A DNA stretch of 64,000 nt. It comes from Rubrobacter_A sp965214435. Lineage in GTDB: Bacteria; Actinomycetota; Rubrobacteria; Rubrobacterales; Rubrobacteraceae. Made by a program: the position numbers and the translations under genes. The stretch is taken from the NCBI GenBank assembly GCA_965214435.1, contig OZ243960.1:2046001-2110000 (forward strand), given 5' to 3'. The notes under the pieces were generated by a model. The model had not been told where the DNA came from and searched no databases. It saw only the letters and a program-made list of their open reading frames with translations. Shown here piece after piece: positions 41,569 to 51,221 of this stretch. Positions within the stretch are counted from its first letter, which is position 1. Each line of letters opens with the position of its first letter.

Positions 41569-43980
41569 CTAGCCTGCGGAGTACTCCCGGCTCGGCGTGC
41601 CGTAGAGTGTGGTGCGGCGGCGGGGGATGCGGCCTATGGACCGTATGATCGCTTCAAGGTCTTCCGGGAACATCTCCTGGCCGTGGCTAGCGCCAGCCGC
41701 CCGCGAGATACTCTCGTTCATCAGGGTGCCGCCGAGGTCGTTGCAGCCGGCCTCTAAGCATAGCTTCGCGCCCTCCTCGCCGAGCTTGACCCACGAGACC
41801 TGTACGTTGTCTATGTAACCGTGAAGCGCTATCCGTCCGACGGCGTGCATCTTGACCGTCTCGGCGAATGTCGGGCCCTTGCGGGAGCGACCCTGTAAGA
41901 ATAACGGCGCGCCCATGTGCACGAACGGCAGCGGCACGAACTCGGTGAAACCGCCAGTTTCGGCCTGGAGGTCCCGCAAGACCAGTAAGTGTCGCGCCCA
42001 GTTTAGGGGGCCGTCCACGTGGCCGAACATGATGGTCGTGGTTGCCTGGAGGCCGGCGGCGTGGGCTTTGCGCATCACCTCTGACCACTGGGAGGTGTTG
42101 ATCTTATCCGGGCAGATGACCTCGCGTACCTCATCGTCCAGGATCTCCGCCGCTGTACCCGGCAGTGTCCCGAGCCCGGCATCTTTTAGCTCTCCCAAAA
42201 AATCCTCGATGGATATACCCAGAGTCTGCGCCCCCTGCCAGACCTCAAGCGGCGTAAAGGCGTGGACGTGCATTTCCGGGACCTCTTCTTTTACGGCCCG
42301 CAAATACTCCAGGTAATTGTTTCCGGTGAACTTTCCGTGGATGCCGCCGACCATGCACACCTCGGTCGCGCCCTTCTCCCACGCCTCGCGGGCACGCCGG
42401 GCTACCTCGGTCCCGTCGAGCAGGTACGGGTCCCCGCGCAGGTTCAGCGACTTCGGTCCTTTGGAGAACGCGCAGAATCGGCACCGGAAGTAGCACTGGT
42501 TGGTGTAGTTGATGTTCCGGTTCACGACGTAGGTAACCTCGTCGCCGTTTACCTCCCGCCGCAACCCGTCGGCCACCCGGCACAACTCCGCAAGCTCCGT
42601 ACCCCGCGCCGTAAAGAGCAGGGATATCTCGTCTTCATTCAGGTCTTTTTCTCCGGCCTTCGAGAGTGTCTGTACAAACTCCGGCCGCATCTTGGACGGA
42701 CGCAGCCCGCGGACTTCTCCTACGCTCTTGGCCGGTATGTCCTCCGTCGTGCCCGGTGACCAGGTCTCTACCCGGGCAAAGCCTTCGGAGTCACTGCCGG
42801 CGAGTACCCGGGGACGGAGATTCTCGTCCACCCACTTACCCGTGTCGCGGGCGTATGAGGGGTGGAGGGCGAGCCGTTCGAGGAGCAGGTAACCTTTCGC
42901 CTCCGTAGCTTTTTCGAGTTCTTCGAGGTGCGGCCAGGGACGTTCGGGGTTAACGTGGTCGGGGGTGACGGGCGAGACGCCGCCCCAGTCGTTGATCCCC
43001 GCGTCTACGTACCGGGCATAGGACGGTTCGTCCACCGCGTTAGCGCCCGCGAGGTTCGGCGGGGCCTGCACCGCCATGTCGTCCGGCAGCAGGAGCCGCG
43101 CGAGCGCGATGGTCGAGAGCATCTCCTCTTCCGGTGGCTCGGGTGCTGCCGCCATCCGGGTGCCAGTCTTTGCCCGGAAGTTCTGCACGATGCACTCCTG
43201 GAGGTGACCGTATCCTTCGTGGGAGTCTCGTATCGCGAGCAGGGTATCCACCCGCTCTTCGAGGGTCTCTCCGAGCCCGATCAGTATCCCCGTGGTAAAC
43301 GGTACCGCGTGCCGGCCGGCCTCCGCCAGCGTCCCGAGCCGCCTCGCGGGCACCTTGTCCGGCGACGCCCAGTGCGCCATCCCGCGCCCGAGCAACCTCT
43401 CCGAGACCTGCTCCACCATGATCCCCTGCGAAACCGATACCTCCCGCAGTGCCCGCACCTCATCCCCCGACAACACCCCCGGGTTAGCGTGCGGTAGCAG
43501 ACCCGTCTCGTGGGAGACTAGCCGGCAGACGGAAACCAGGTACTCGATGGTGCTAGAAAAACCTAATTCTTTTAGCTCCCGGCGAGCTTCGAGGTAACGC
43601 TTCTCAGGTTTATCCCCGAGCGTAAAGAGCGCCTCCTTGCAGCCGGCGGCTTCGCCGGCACGGGCTATGTCCAGTACCTCTTCCGGCGTGAGGTACGCCT
43701 TCTCGCCGGGGCGGGGAGGGTGGGCGAAGGTGCAGTAGCCGCAGTTATCCCGGCAAAGTTTCGTCAGCGGGATAAAGACCTTGCGCGAGTAGGATATTCG
43801 CGGCCCGAAAAGCCGGTCTCTCACGTCCGCCGCCGCCCGCATCGCCGGTGCCGGATCCTCGTTGGCCAGCCGCGCCAGCCGGTAGGCGGCCTCCTTATCC
43901 AGCCGTCCGGCCGTCGCCTCTTCCAGTAGCCCCTGGTAACCTGCGTGGTGCTCGATCATTGTCCCAGTATACCCACTCAC
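41569..43980 (-). CDS. fbiC: FbiC: 7,8-didemethyl-8-hydroxy-5-deazariboflavin (Fo) synthase
   Basis: This 803-residue protein has two radical-SAM domains that make the F420 chromophore Fo from tyrosine and a pyrimidine intermediate. The N-terminal CofG half carries LCRDNCGYCTFAH and the C-terminal CofH half carries NQCYFRCRFCAFSKGP, each a CxxxCxxC cluster site. The single-chain fusion is typical of actinobacteria; archaea and cyanobacteria have separate proteins. GTG 43980 follows AGGAAG; the internal ATG at 43959 is an alternative start. No other F420 genes are in the window. Confidence 0.95.
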   Translation of the reverse strand: MSGYTGTMIEHHAGYQGLLEEATAGRLDKEAAYRLARLANEDPAPAMRAAADVRDRLFGPRISYSRKVFIPLTKLCRDNCGYCTFAHPPRPGEKAYLTPEEVLDIARAGEAAGCKEALFTLGDKPEKRYLEARRELKELGFSSTIEYLVSVCRLVSHETGLLPHANPGVLSGDEVRALREVSVSQGIMVEQVSERLLGRGMAHWASPDKVPARRLGTLAEAGRHAVPFTTGILIGLGETLEERVDTLLAIRDSHEGYGHLQECIVQNFRAKTGTRMAAAPEPPEEEMLSTIALARLLLPDDMAVQAPPNLAGANAVDEPSYARYVDAGINDWGGVSPVTPDHVNPERPWPHLEELEKATEAKGYLLLERLALHPSYARDTGKWVDENLRPRVLAGSDSEGFARVETWSPGTTEDIPAKSVGEVRGLRPSKMRPEFVQTLSKAGEKDLNEDEISLLFTARGTELAELCRVADGLRREVNGDEVTYVVNRNINYTNQCYFRCRFCAFSKGPKSLNLRGDPYLLDGTEVARRAREAWEKGATEVCMVGGIHGKFTGNNYLEYLRAVKEEVPEMHVHAFTPLEVWQGAQTLGISIEDFLGELKDAGLGTLPGTAAEILDDEVREVICPDKINTSQWSEVMRKAHAAGLQATTTIMFGHVDGPLNWARHLLVLRDLQAETGGFTEFVPLPFVHMGAPLFLQGRSRKGPTFAETVKMHAVGRIALHGYIDNVQVSWVKLGEEGAKLCLEAGCNDLGGTLMNESISRAAGASHGQEMFPEDLEAIIRSIGRIPRRRTTLYGTPSREYSAG

Positions 43981-44093
43981 TTTCTTCCTGAACGCGCGTC
44001 CCGGCCCGACACGGCTAATCCGACCAAATTTATCGGATATAGTTTAGAATATACGCTTCACAGTGATCGGTAGTATCTGAGAGGAGAACGACG

Positions 44094-44972
44094 ATGGAGC
44101 AGCAGATACAGGAGAAGGGTTACGCGAACCCGGGGGCTCTGGTCTCGACGGAGTGGGTGGACGAGCATTCGGGGGACGAGAACGTCCGGATCGTCGAGAG
44201 CGACGAGGACGTGTTGCTCTACGAGATAGGGCACATCTCGAACGCGGTCAAGATAGACTGGGTTGAGGACCTGAACGACCCTCTGGTGCGTGACTACCTG
44301 GAGCCCGAGAAGTTCGCCGAGCTTATGAGCCAGAAGGGTATCGGGCCGGACACCACGGTCGTTTTCTATGGTGACAAGAATAACTGGTGGGCGACGTACG
44401 CTTTGTGGGTGTTCAGGCTCTTCGGCCACGAGGACGTCCGGGTAATGGACGGCGGCAGGATCAAGTGGGAAGCCGAGGGCCGGGAGATGACCCGCGAAGC
44501 CCCGGACCTCCCCCGCAGTGAGTACCCGGTTCCCGAGCGCGACGACGCGCAGATACGGGCCTTTAAGGAGGACGTCGAGGCGCACCTTGCGTCCCGGGGC
44601 CGCGAGTCGGCCCGGATGGTGGACGTCCGGAGCCCGGGCGAGTACTCCGGGGAGCTTCTGCACATGCCGGACTACCCGCAGGAGGGCGCCTTGCGGGGCG
44701 GCCACATCCCCGGTGCTGCCAACGTGCCGTGGGCGCGGGCCGTTAACGAGGACGGGACCTTCAAGACCGCCGACGAGCTGCGTGGGATCTACGAAGGGGA
44801 GGCCGGTATCTCCGATGGCGGCGATGAGGTCATAGCGTACTGCCGGATCGGGGAGCGCTCCTCCCACACCTGGTTCGTACTAAAGTACCTCCTCGGCTAC
44901 GACAACGTCCGCAACTACGACGGTTCCTGGACCGAGTGGGGCAACTCCGTTCGCGCCCCCATCGAGCGGTAG
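44094..44972 (+). CDS. Two-domain rhodanese (thiosulfate/3-mercaptopyruvate sulfurtransferase)
   Basis: This 292-residue sulfurtransferase has tandem rhodanese domains. The inactive N-terminal domain includes EIGHISNAVKIDWVED. The catalytic domain has MVDVRSPGEYSGE and the active-site loop AYCRIGERSSHTW with Cys250. A CRIGERSS loop is closer to thiosulfate sulfurtransferases than to mercaptopyruvate enzymes. The start follows GAGAGGAGAACGACG. It is immediately followed by a NifU-like gene, suggesting sulfur transfer connected with cluster assembly or repair. Confidence 0.88.
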   Translation: MEQQIQEKGYANPGALVSTEWVDEHSGDENVRIVESDEDVLLYEIGHISNAVKIDWVEDLNDPLVRDYLEPEKFAELMSQKGIGPDTTVVFYGDKNNWWATYALWVFRLFGHEDVRVMDGGRIKWEAEGREMTREAPDLPRSEYPVPERDDAQIRAFKEDVEAHLASRGRESARMVDVRSPGEYSGELLHMPDYPQEGALRGGHIPGAANVPWARAVNEDGTFKTADELRGIYEGEAGISDGGDEVIAYCRIGERSSHTWFVLKYLLGYDNVRNYDGSWTEWGNSVRAPIER

Positions 44973-44984
44973 GCGAGGCTAACC

Positions 44985-45425
44985 TTGGACCGCAGCCAGC
45001 AGGTAGGGTTTCTGGTCGAACACGCTGGGAACCCCCGCCACAAAAAAGTTTTGGAAGAAGCGGACGTGGTCATGCCCGGCGGCAGTCCGGAGTGCGGCGG
45101 CCACGTTACCGTCTACCTCAAGGTCGCCGCCGACGGCGAGGGCGTAGAGAACCTCTCGTTTACCGGCGAGGGCGATACCATCAGCATGGGCGCGGCCTCT
45201 ATACTCATGGAGCGCGTCCACAACGAGGGTCTCACGGTGCAGCAGATACTCGACCTCGACTACGACGCTTTCGTGGACGGTCTCGGGCGGGAGGTGATCG
45301 GCAGCCGCACCCGCAACGCCACGCTCGCCCTCGGTACCCTGAAGTCCGCCGTCCAGGCCTACCGGCGTGACCAACGGCGCGAAACTCCGGCCGCCCGGGA
45401 AGTCTCTCCGGTGACGGCCGGATAG
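44985..45425 (+). CDS. NifU/SufU-like scaffold protein with degenerate ligands
   Basis: The 146 residues align along their length with IscU/SufU scaffolds, but only the first cluster cysteine is kept: Cys37 in SPECGGHVTV. The second position is Asp64 (GEGDTISMGAAS), the third is Asn or Ala in RTRNATLALGTLK, and the usual CGD aspartate is Gly39. It therefore cannot bind an Fe-S cluster in the classical way. TTG 44985 lies 12 bases after the rhodanese gene. It may carry a single persulfide or act as an adaptor for the rhodanese; that is inference. Confidence 0.72.
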   Translation: MDRSQQVGFLVEHAGNPRHKKVLEEADVVMPGGSPECGGHVTVYLKVAADGEGVENLSFTGEGDTISMGAASILMERVHNEGLTVQQILDLDYDAFVDGLGREVIGSRTRNATLALGTLKSAVQAYRRDQRRETPAAREVSPVTAG

Positions 45426-45450
45426 CAAACGGCTAACCTGTAGAAACGAA

Positions 45451-45485
45451 AACGGAGCTTCCGGTTACCTGCCGGAAGCTCCGTT
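45451..45485. terminator. Perfect hairpin between convergent genes
   Basis: AACGGAGCTTCCGG (45451-45464) and CCGGAAGCTCCGTT (45472-45485) form a 14-base stem with a seven-base loop. It separates the NifU-like gene from the opposite-strand LPXTG gene. The flanks have A/T only at the stem base, so this is intrinsic-like without a long U-tract. Confidence 0.7.
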
Positions 45486-45554
45486 GCTCGTGCGATTGAG
45501 GAAGCTGGGTCCTCTACGGACCCGTCTTACTTGAAGTCTTTCGCTGAAACTTTC

Positions 45555-45884
45555 TTAGCTGCGGCGAACTTTCGTGGAAACGAGGCCCAGGGCACCGGCG
45601 CCGAGCGCCAAGAGACCTACCAGCGGCAGCAGAGCGGGGCCACCGGTGGTCGGCAGCGTGCTGGTGCCGTTGCTGTCACTATCGTCGTTGTGGTCGTCCC
45701 CATTATCGTACTGGGTCGCGGCCGCTCCGCTGTCGTACTGAGTCGCCGTCGCCGCCGCCGCGCTGCTCGAATCGCTGTCGTGATCGTCGCCGTTACCCAC
45801 GACCGCATCCGCCATAGCCGCTGGCGCCAAAATCGCCAGTGCCATCATCGACATCAGGGCCAAAAGCAGTAGTTTCCTGAACAA
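45555..45884 (-). CDS. Small LPXTG-anchored surface protein
   Basis: This 109-residue secreted protein has a signal peptide (about 1-25, LLLLALMSMMALAILAPAAM) and a low-complexity Asp/Ser/Ala region with two similar acidic blocks around NGDDH. The sorting signal LPTTG is at 77-81, followed by a hydrophobic helix and a basic tail KVRRS. TTG 45884 follows GAGGAGG. A sortase should anchor it to the wall; no sortase is in the window. The exposed part is only about 50 residues and very acidic. Function unknown. Confidence 0.8.
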   Translation of the reverse strand: MFRKLLLLALMSMMALAILAPAAMADAVVGNGDDHDSDSSSAAAATATQYDSGAAATQYDNGDDHNDDSDSNGTSTLPTTGGPALLPLVGLLALGAGALGLVSTKVRRS

Positions 45885-46097
45885 AATGTTCCTCCTCTGT
45901 CTCTCCGTCTTTTCGCGAGCCCAACCAGGGTCGCCAGCTTCCTCACGCCCGGCATCCTATCCAGAACACCAGTAAAAATAAAGACGTTTAAGTTAAAACT
46001 ACTTAACATAAGAACAATTCTCATCTTTAGGTCTAGAGATTGATAGCTAAAAGCCTCAGTACTTTCGGACGGATTAGCAGGAAATAAGCATGCAACG

Positions 46098-46126
46098 TTT
46101 ACAGGCGTAAATCATATGTTTATAAA
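46098..46126 (+). promoter_or_regulatory. Sigma70-type promoter upstream of the thiolase gene
   Basis: TTTACA (46098-46103) and TATAAA (46121-46126) are spaced by exactly 17 bases within the AT-rich segment. It would make an RNA with about 300 bases of leader before the thiolase start and may also serve the small ORF at 46178. Confidence 0.55.
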
Positions 46127-46177
46127 AACTAACGTGTCTCGCAAAGTTAGGCCAAGACCAGGTAAGGAGATGAGTAC

Positions 46178-46309
46178 GTGCGAGTTGGAGCTAAGGTCCG
46201 CCTGAGGGTCTCCGAAGACGGGGTAGCGGCAACCGAGCGCGCCGCCTTACCGTTCCCGAAGACCGGGGCGAGAAAAGGGTCGCTGACCTCTATAATGTGT
46301 CGTGGATAA
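46178..46309 (+). CDS. Possible 43-residue leader ORF
   Basis: A GTG at 46178 is preceded by AAGGAG with eight bases spacing and opens a frame of 43 codons ending in TAA at 46307-46309. The product is basic, reading VRVGAKVRLRVSEDGVAATE at its start. No family is recognised. It lies between a good promoter and the thiolase gene, so it could be a small protein, a regulatory leader peptide, or chance. Confidence 0.3.
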   Translation: MRVGAKVRLRVSEDGVAATERAALPFPKTGARKGSLTSIMCRG

Positions 46310-46380
46310 GGGTTAGAGTCGTCTTAAAGGACACTGGTGTGACGGGACTTACACGAACGAGGCGGTGACCGGAGCCTAGT

Positions 46381-46402
46381 GGCATACCGGGGAGTGTATG
46401 CC
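46381..46402 (+). repeat. Hairpin in the thiolase leader
   Basis: GGCATAC (46381-46387) and GTATGCC (46396-46402) form a perfect seven-base stem with an eight-base loop, followed at once by a smaller CCCG/CGGG hairpin (46402-46414) and the GGAGAGGAG ribosome binding site. It could tune translation of the thiolase. Confidence 0.4.
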
Positions 46403-46434
46403 CCGTCTTTCGGGCCGGAGAGGAGTAACGAGTC

Positions 46435-47709
<1,275 letters not shown>

Positions 47710-47721
47710 AAAGGTGTCGAG

Positions 47722-48664
47722 ATGGACCGGCGAGAAGAGCGGCCCGCGACGGACGGGATCCGGAACGGTACCTCCGGAGAGGCGCCGGGTTCGGCGGACG
47801 AGGCCCTCACGCGAGCGGTACTTGAGAGCTTTGCGGAGAGCCGGACGGAGCGGAACCGGGAAATTTTGCAGAGCCTCGTAAAGCACCTGCACGCGTTTAT
47901 CAGCGAGGTCGGGCTCTACCGAGGAGGAGTGGTTTGCGGGCATAGATTTTCTTACCCGCACCGGCCACATCACCGACGACCGGCGCCAGGAGTTCGTCCT
48001 GCTGTCCGATGTCCTCGGGGCTTCGATGCTGACCATCGGCCTTAACAACCGCAAGCCCGACGAGGCCACGGAAGCGACGGTGTTCGGGCCGTTTTTTGTC
48101 GAGGGTTCGCCCCGGTATGCCAACGGCGACGACCTGGCGAACGGTGCCCCCGGAGAGCCGTGCATGATGGAGGGCCGGGTGCTGTCGGTCGGCGGAAAGC
48201 CGATCCCCGACGCCCACATCGAGGTCTGGCAGGCGGACGAGGAAGGTTTCTACGACGTGCAGTACGACGACCTCGACGAGGCCCGGGGGCGGGGACACCT
48301 GTACTCGGACAGCGAGGGACGCTACTACTTCTGGTCGGTAAGGCCGGAGGCGTACCCCATCCCGGACGATGGGCCGGTGGGGGAGCTTCTGGACGCGGCG
48401 AACCGGAGCCCGATGCGCCCGGCGCACGTACACTTCATGGTGAAGGCCCCCGGCTACGAGACCCTCACGACCCACGTCTTTGACAAAGAAGACCGGCACC
48501 TCGGCTCGGATGCGGTGTTCGGGGTAAAGGACTCGCTGGTAGGAAGCTTCGTGCGCCACGAGCCGGGCGTCGCCCCGGACGGCCGCGAGATGGAGGTGCC
48601 ATTCTACACGATGAGCTACGACCTCGTGCTGGCGGACGCGGACGAAGAACGGACTAGGGGATGA
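47722..48664 (+). pseudogene. Hydroxyquinol (intradiol) 1,2-dioxygenase gene with a one-base frameshift
   Basis: Two overlapping frames make one protein. The first (ATG 47722) encodes the N-terminal helical domain up to HLHAFISEVGL. The second continues with TEEEWFAGIDFLTRTGHI and LLSDVLGASMLTIGL, then the catalytic domain: ATVFGPFFVEGSP, IEVWQADEEGFYDVQYDD, GRYYFWSVRPEAYPIP and RPAHVHFMV. Dropping one base near 47917 (GGGCTCTACC) restores about 313 residues. The closest family type is hydroxyquinol 1,2-dioxygenase, which opens 1,2,4-trihydroxybenzene to maleylacetate. The catalytic half is intact and unusually well kept for a dead gene, so a sequencing indel is plausible. Confidence 0.85.
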
Positions 48665-50475
48665 GCGTGGACGGAACGTCAGCAATGGTAGAGACGGACG
48701 TCTTGATCGTGGGTGGAGGACCGGCGGGGTTGTCGGCGGCGTTGTTTTTAAGCGAGTACGGCGTTGAGAACGTCCTGGTGGAGCGGTACCGATGGTTGTC
48801 TAATACGCCGCGGGCACACATTACTAATCAGCGGACCGTGGAGATCATGCGGGACATGGGCCTCGAAGAAGTCGTGACCGAAAAGGCCACCCCGCAGGAG
48901 TTCATGGGTGACCAGTCGTTCTGCGAGAGCCTGGCCGGGGAGGAGTTAGCCCGTTTGAGGACCTGGGGCACCCACCCTAGCCGTAAGGCGGACTACGACC
49001 TCGCCAGCCCCTCGGAGATCTGCGACCTTCCCCAGAACCTCTTCGAGCCTATCCTGATGGACGCCGCAGCCTCCCGCGGAACGAGGGTCCTGTTTAACAC
49101 CGAGTACCTTTCTCTTGAGCAAGATGAGGATGGCGTGACCGCGACGGTCCGCGACCGGTTGAGCGGTGGTACGTATGAGATCCGGGCGAAGTACCTGATC
49201 GGGGCCGACGGCGGCCGCAGCAAGGTCGCCGAGGACATCGACCTGCCGATGGAGGGCCAGATGGGCGTCGCGGGCAGTATGAACATCGTCCTCAAAGCGG
49301 ACCTTTCGAAGTACGTCGCCCACCGGCCGAGCGTACTGTACTGGGTGTTGCAGCCCGGCTCGGACATCGGGGGCATCGGTATGGGGCTGGTGCGGATGGT
49401 GCGGCCCTGGGACGAGTGGTTGATCCTCTGGGGCTACGACATAAATGGTCCGGAGCCCGACGTAGACGAGGAAGAAGCGACCAGGATAGCCCACAACCTG
49501 ATCGGGGACGACGAGGTCCCGATAGAGATTCAGTCCATCTCGCTCTGGACCAACAACCGCGCCTACATGACCCGCTACTCCGAAGGCCGGGTCTTCTGCG
49601 CGGGCGATGCCTGCCACCGGCACCCACCCTCAAATGGTCTCGGCTCCAACACCTCCATCCAGGACTCTTACAACCTCTCCTGGAAGCTCTCGCTGGTCCT
49701 AAAAGGCAAAGCCGACCCGTCGCTGCTCGACACCTACAACGCCGAGCGGGCGCCGGTTGGTAGGCAGATCGTCGAGCGGGCCAACAAGAGCATCGAGGAG
49801 TTCGGCCCGATCTTCGAGGCCCTCGGCCTCTCCGAGACCGGCGACGCCAAAGAGATGCAAGAGAACATGGAAGCCCGCAAGAAAGCCACTCCCGAAGCCG
49901 CCGAGCAGCGAGAGAAGCTGTTGGAAGCCGTGGAGCTAAAGAACTACGAGTTCAACTGCCACGGTGTAGAGTTCAACCACCGCTACGACTCCGCCGCCGT
50001 GGTCCCGGACGGCACGCCGGAGCCAGCCTACGACCGCGACCCGGAACTCTACTACCACCCGACCACCTGGCCGGGCGCCCGTCTGCCGCACTGCTGGCTG
50101 GAGCATGGAGGCGACAGGGTCAGCACCCACGACCTTTCGGGTAAAGGTCGCTTTACGCTCTTTACCGGCATCGGGGGCGAGGCGTGGGAAAAGGCCGCTG
50201 AGGAGGTTTCCTCGCGCACGGGCGTCGGTATAACCTGCTATCAGGTAGGCCCCGGCTGCGAGGTACTCGACCTCTACGGCGACTGGGCCCAGCTCTCCGA
50301 GGTCGAAGACAGCGGCTGCGTACTGGTCCGTCCCGACTCCCACGTGGCCTACAGACGGCAGCGGGTAGCCGACGACTGCGCCACGGAGCTTGCCGGGGTA
50401 ATGGAGGCCATCCTGGGCTTTGAGGAGACGGCGGACGGTGGGTGTGAGCGGGCCGGGACGTCCGTCGGGGCGTAG
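48661..50475 (+). CDS. FAD-dependent aromatic hydroxylase (phenol/dichlorophenol monooxygenase-like)
   Basis: This 604-residue class A flavoprotein monooxygenase should hydroxylate a phenolic compound with NAD(P)H and O2. Motifs are FAD-binding LIVGGGPAGLSAALFLSEYG, the IGADGGRSKV segment, and the GD motif GRVFCAGDACHRHPPSNGLG. The C-terminal thioredoxin-like domain of TfdB/phenol-hydroxylase relatives fits the extra length. It overlaps the dioxygenase gene (ATGA), so its product may be a hydroxyquinol or catechol for that ring-cleaving enzyme. The precise substrate is unknown. Confidence 0.87.
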   Translation: MSVDGTSAMVETDVLIVGGGPAGLSAALFLSEYGVENVLVERYRWLSNTPRAHITNQRTVEIMRDMGLEEVVTEKATPQEFMGDQSFCESLAGEELARLRTWGTHPSRKADYDLASPSEICDLPQNLFEPILMDAAASRGTRVLFNTEYLSLEQDEDGVTATVRDRLSGGTYEIRAKYLIGADGGRSKVAEDIDLPMEGQMGVAGSMNIVLKADLSKYVAHRPSVLYWVLQPGSDIGGIGMGLVRMVRPWDEWLILWGYDINGPEPDVDEEEATRIAHNLIGDDEVPIEIQSISLWTNNRAYMTRYSEGRVFCAGDACHRHPPSNGLGSNTSIQDSYNLSWKLSLVLKGKADPSLLDTYNAERAPVGRQIVERANKSIEEFGPIFEALGLSETGDAKEMQENMEARKKATPEAAEQREKLLEAVELKNYEFNCHGVEFNHRYDSAAVVPDGTPEPAYDRDPELYYHPTTWPGARLPHCWLEHGGDRVSTHDLSGKGRFTLFTGIGGEAWEKAAEEVSSRTGVGITCYQVGPGCEVLDLYGDWAQLSEVEDSGCVLVRPDSHVAYRRQRVADDCATELAGVMEAILGFEETADGGCERAGTSVGA

Positions 50476-50504
50476 CCGGACGATAAGAAAGAGGAGAGGT
50501 GTAG

Positions 50505-51221
50505 ATGGCGCAACGAACGAGCAGTGAGACAACCGGCGGCGCCGGGCTGGCGGGCGTGGAGCCTCCTTACCTGTACCCGGATTACAAGGGAACCCGTCTG
50601 CGGGCGCCAAAAGAGCCGCTCGTGATCGTACCGTGGACGCTCTCGGAGGTCACAGGACCGGCCTACGGACGCGGTAGGGTGGGAGACCTGGACCACGACC
50701 TCACCCGCCAGCACACCGGGGAGCCGCTCGGGGAGCGCATCATCGTGCACGGCCGGGTACGCGACGGCGACGGGCGACCGGTGCGGAACAGCCTCGTAGA
50801 AGTCTGGCAGGCCAACGCGGCCGGGTGCTACGCCCACCATAAGGACCGCCACCCGGCACCGCTCGACCCGAACTTTTCCGGCGCCGGGCGATGCCTGACC
50901 GACGATGAGGGTTTCTACCGCTTCGTAACGGTCAAGCCCGGGGCGTATCCGTGGGGCAACCACCCGAACGCCTGGCGGCCGGCCCACATCCACTTCTCCT
51001 TGTTCGGCCCGGCGTTTACCACCCGGCTTATAACCCAGATGTACTTCCCGGGGGACCCGCTGTTTTTTCAGGATCCCATCTTCCAGTCCGTGCGGGACCC
51101 GGAGGCGCAGCAGCGCATGATCTCGGGTTTCGACCTCTCCGCAACCGTGCCCGAGTGGGCGCTGGCCTACCGCTTCGACATCGTCCTCGGCGGCCGCGCC
51201 TCAACCCCGATGGAGCATTGA
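50505..51221 (+). CDS. pcaH: Protocatechuate 3,4-dioxygenase beta subunit
   Basis: This 238-residue catalytic subunit carries all iron ligands: Tyr109 (GCYAHH), Tyr148 (GAYPWG), His161 and His163 (AHIHFS), each one greater than the classical PcaH numbering. It cleaves protocatechuate between its hydroxyl groups to 3-carboxy-cis,cis-muconate. The N-terminal region PYLYPDYKGTRLRAPKEPL and the Fe-proximal LVEVWQANAAG are typical. ATG 50505 follows AGAGGAGAGG, and pcaG overlaps the stop by one base. Confidence 0.95.
   Translation: MAQRTSSETTGGAGLAGVEPPYLYPDYKGTRLRAPKEPLVIVPWTLSEVTGPAYGRGRVGDLDHDLTRQHTGEPLGERIIVHGRVRDGDGRPVRNSLVEVWQANAAGCYAHHKDRHPAPLDPNFSGAGRCLTDDEGFYRFVTVKPGAYPWGNHPNAWRPAHIHFSLFGPAFTTRLITQMYFPGDPLFFQDPIFQSVRDPEAQQRMISGFDLSATVPEWALAYRFDIVLGGRASTPMEH

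Larger units (their letters stand above)
45886..46434. other. 549-base intergenic region: AT-rich control segment and long leader
   Basis: The stretch 45960-46150 is strikingly AT-rich for this genome. It holds an inverted repeat TTAAGT (45988-45993) and ACTTAA (46001-46006), and the promoter listed at 46098-46126. Downstream are a possible 43-codon ORF (46178-46309), a TATAAT without a good -35 (46291-46296), and hairpins just before the thiolase start. Confidence 0.6.

Noticed and set aside
46291..46296. TATAAT in the thiolase leader as main promoter
   Set aside because: Hexamers at the -35 position are GC-rich and unlike TTGACA; the 46098-46126 promoter is much better, though a second start is not excluded.
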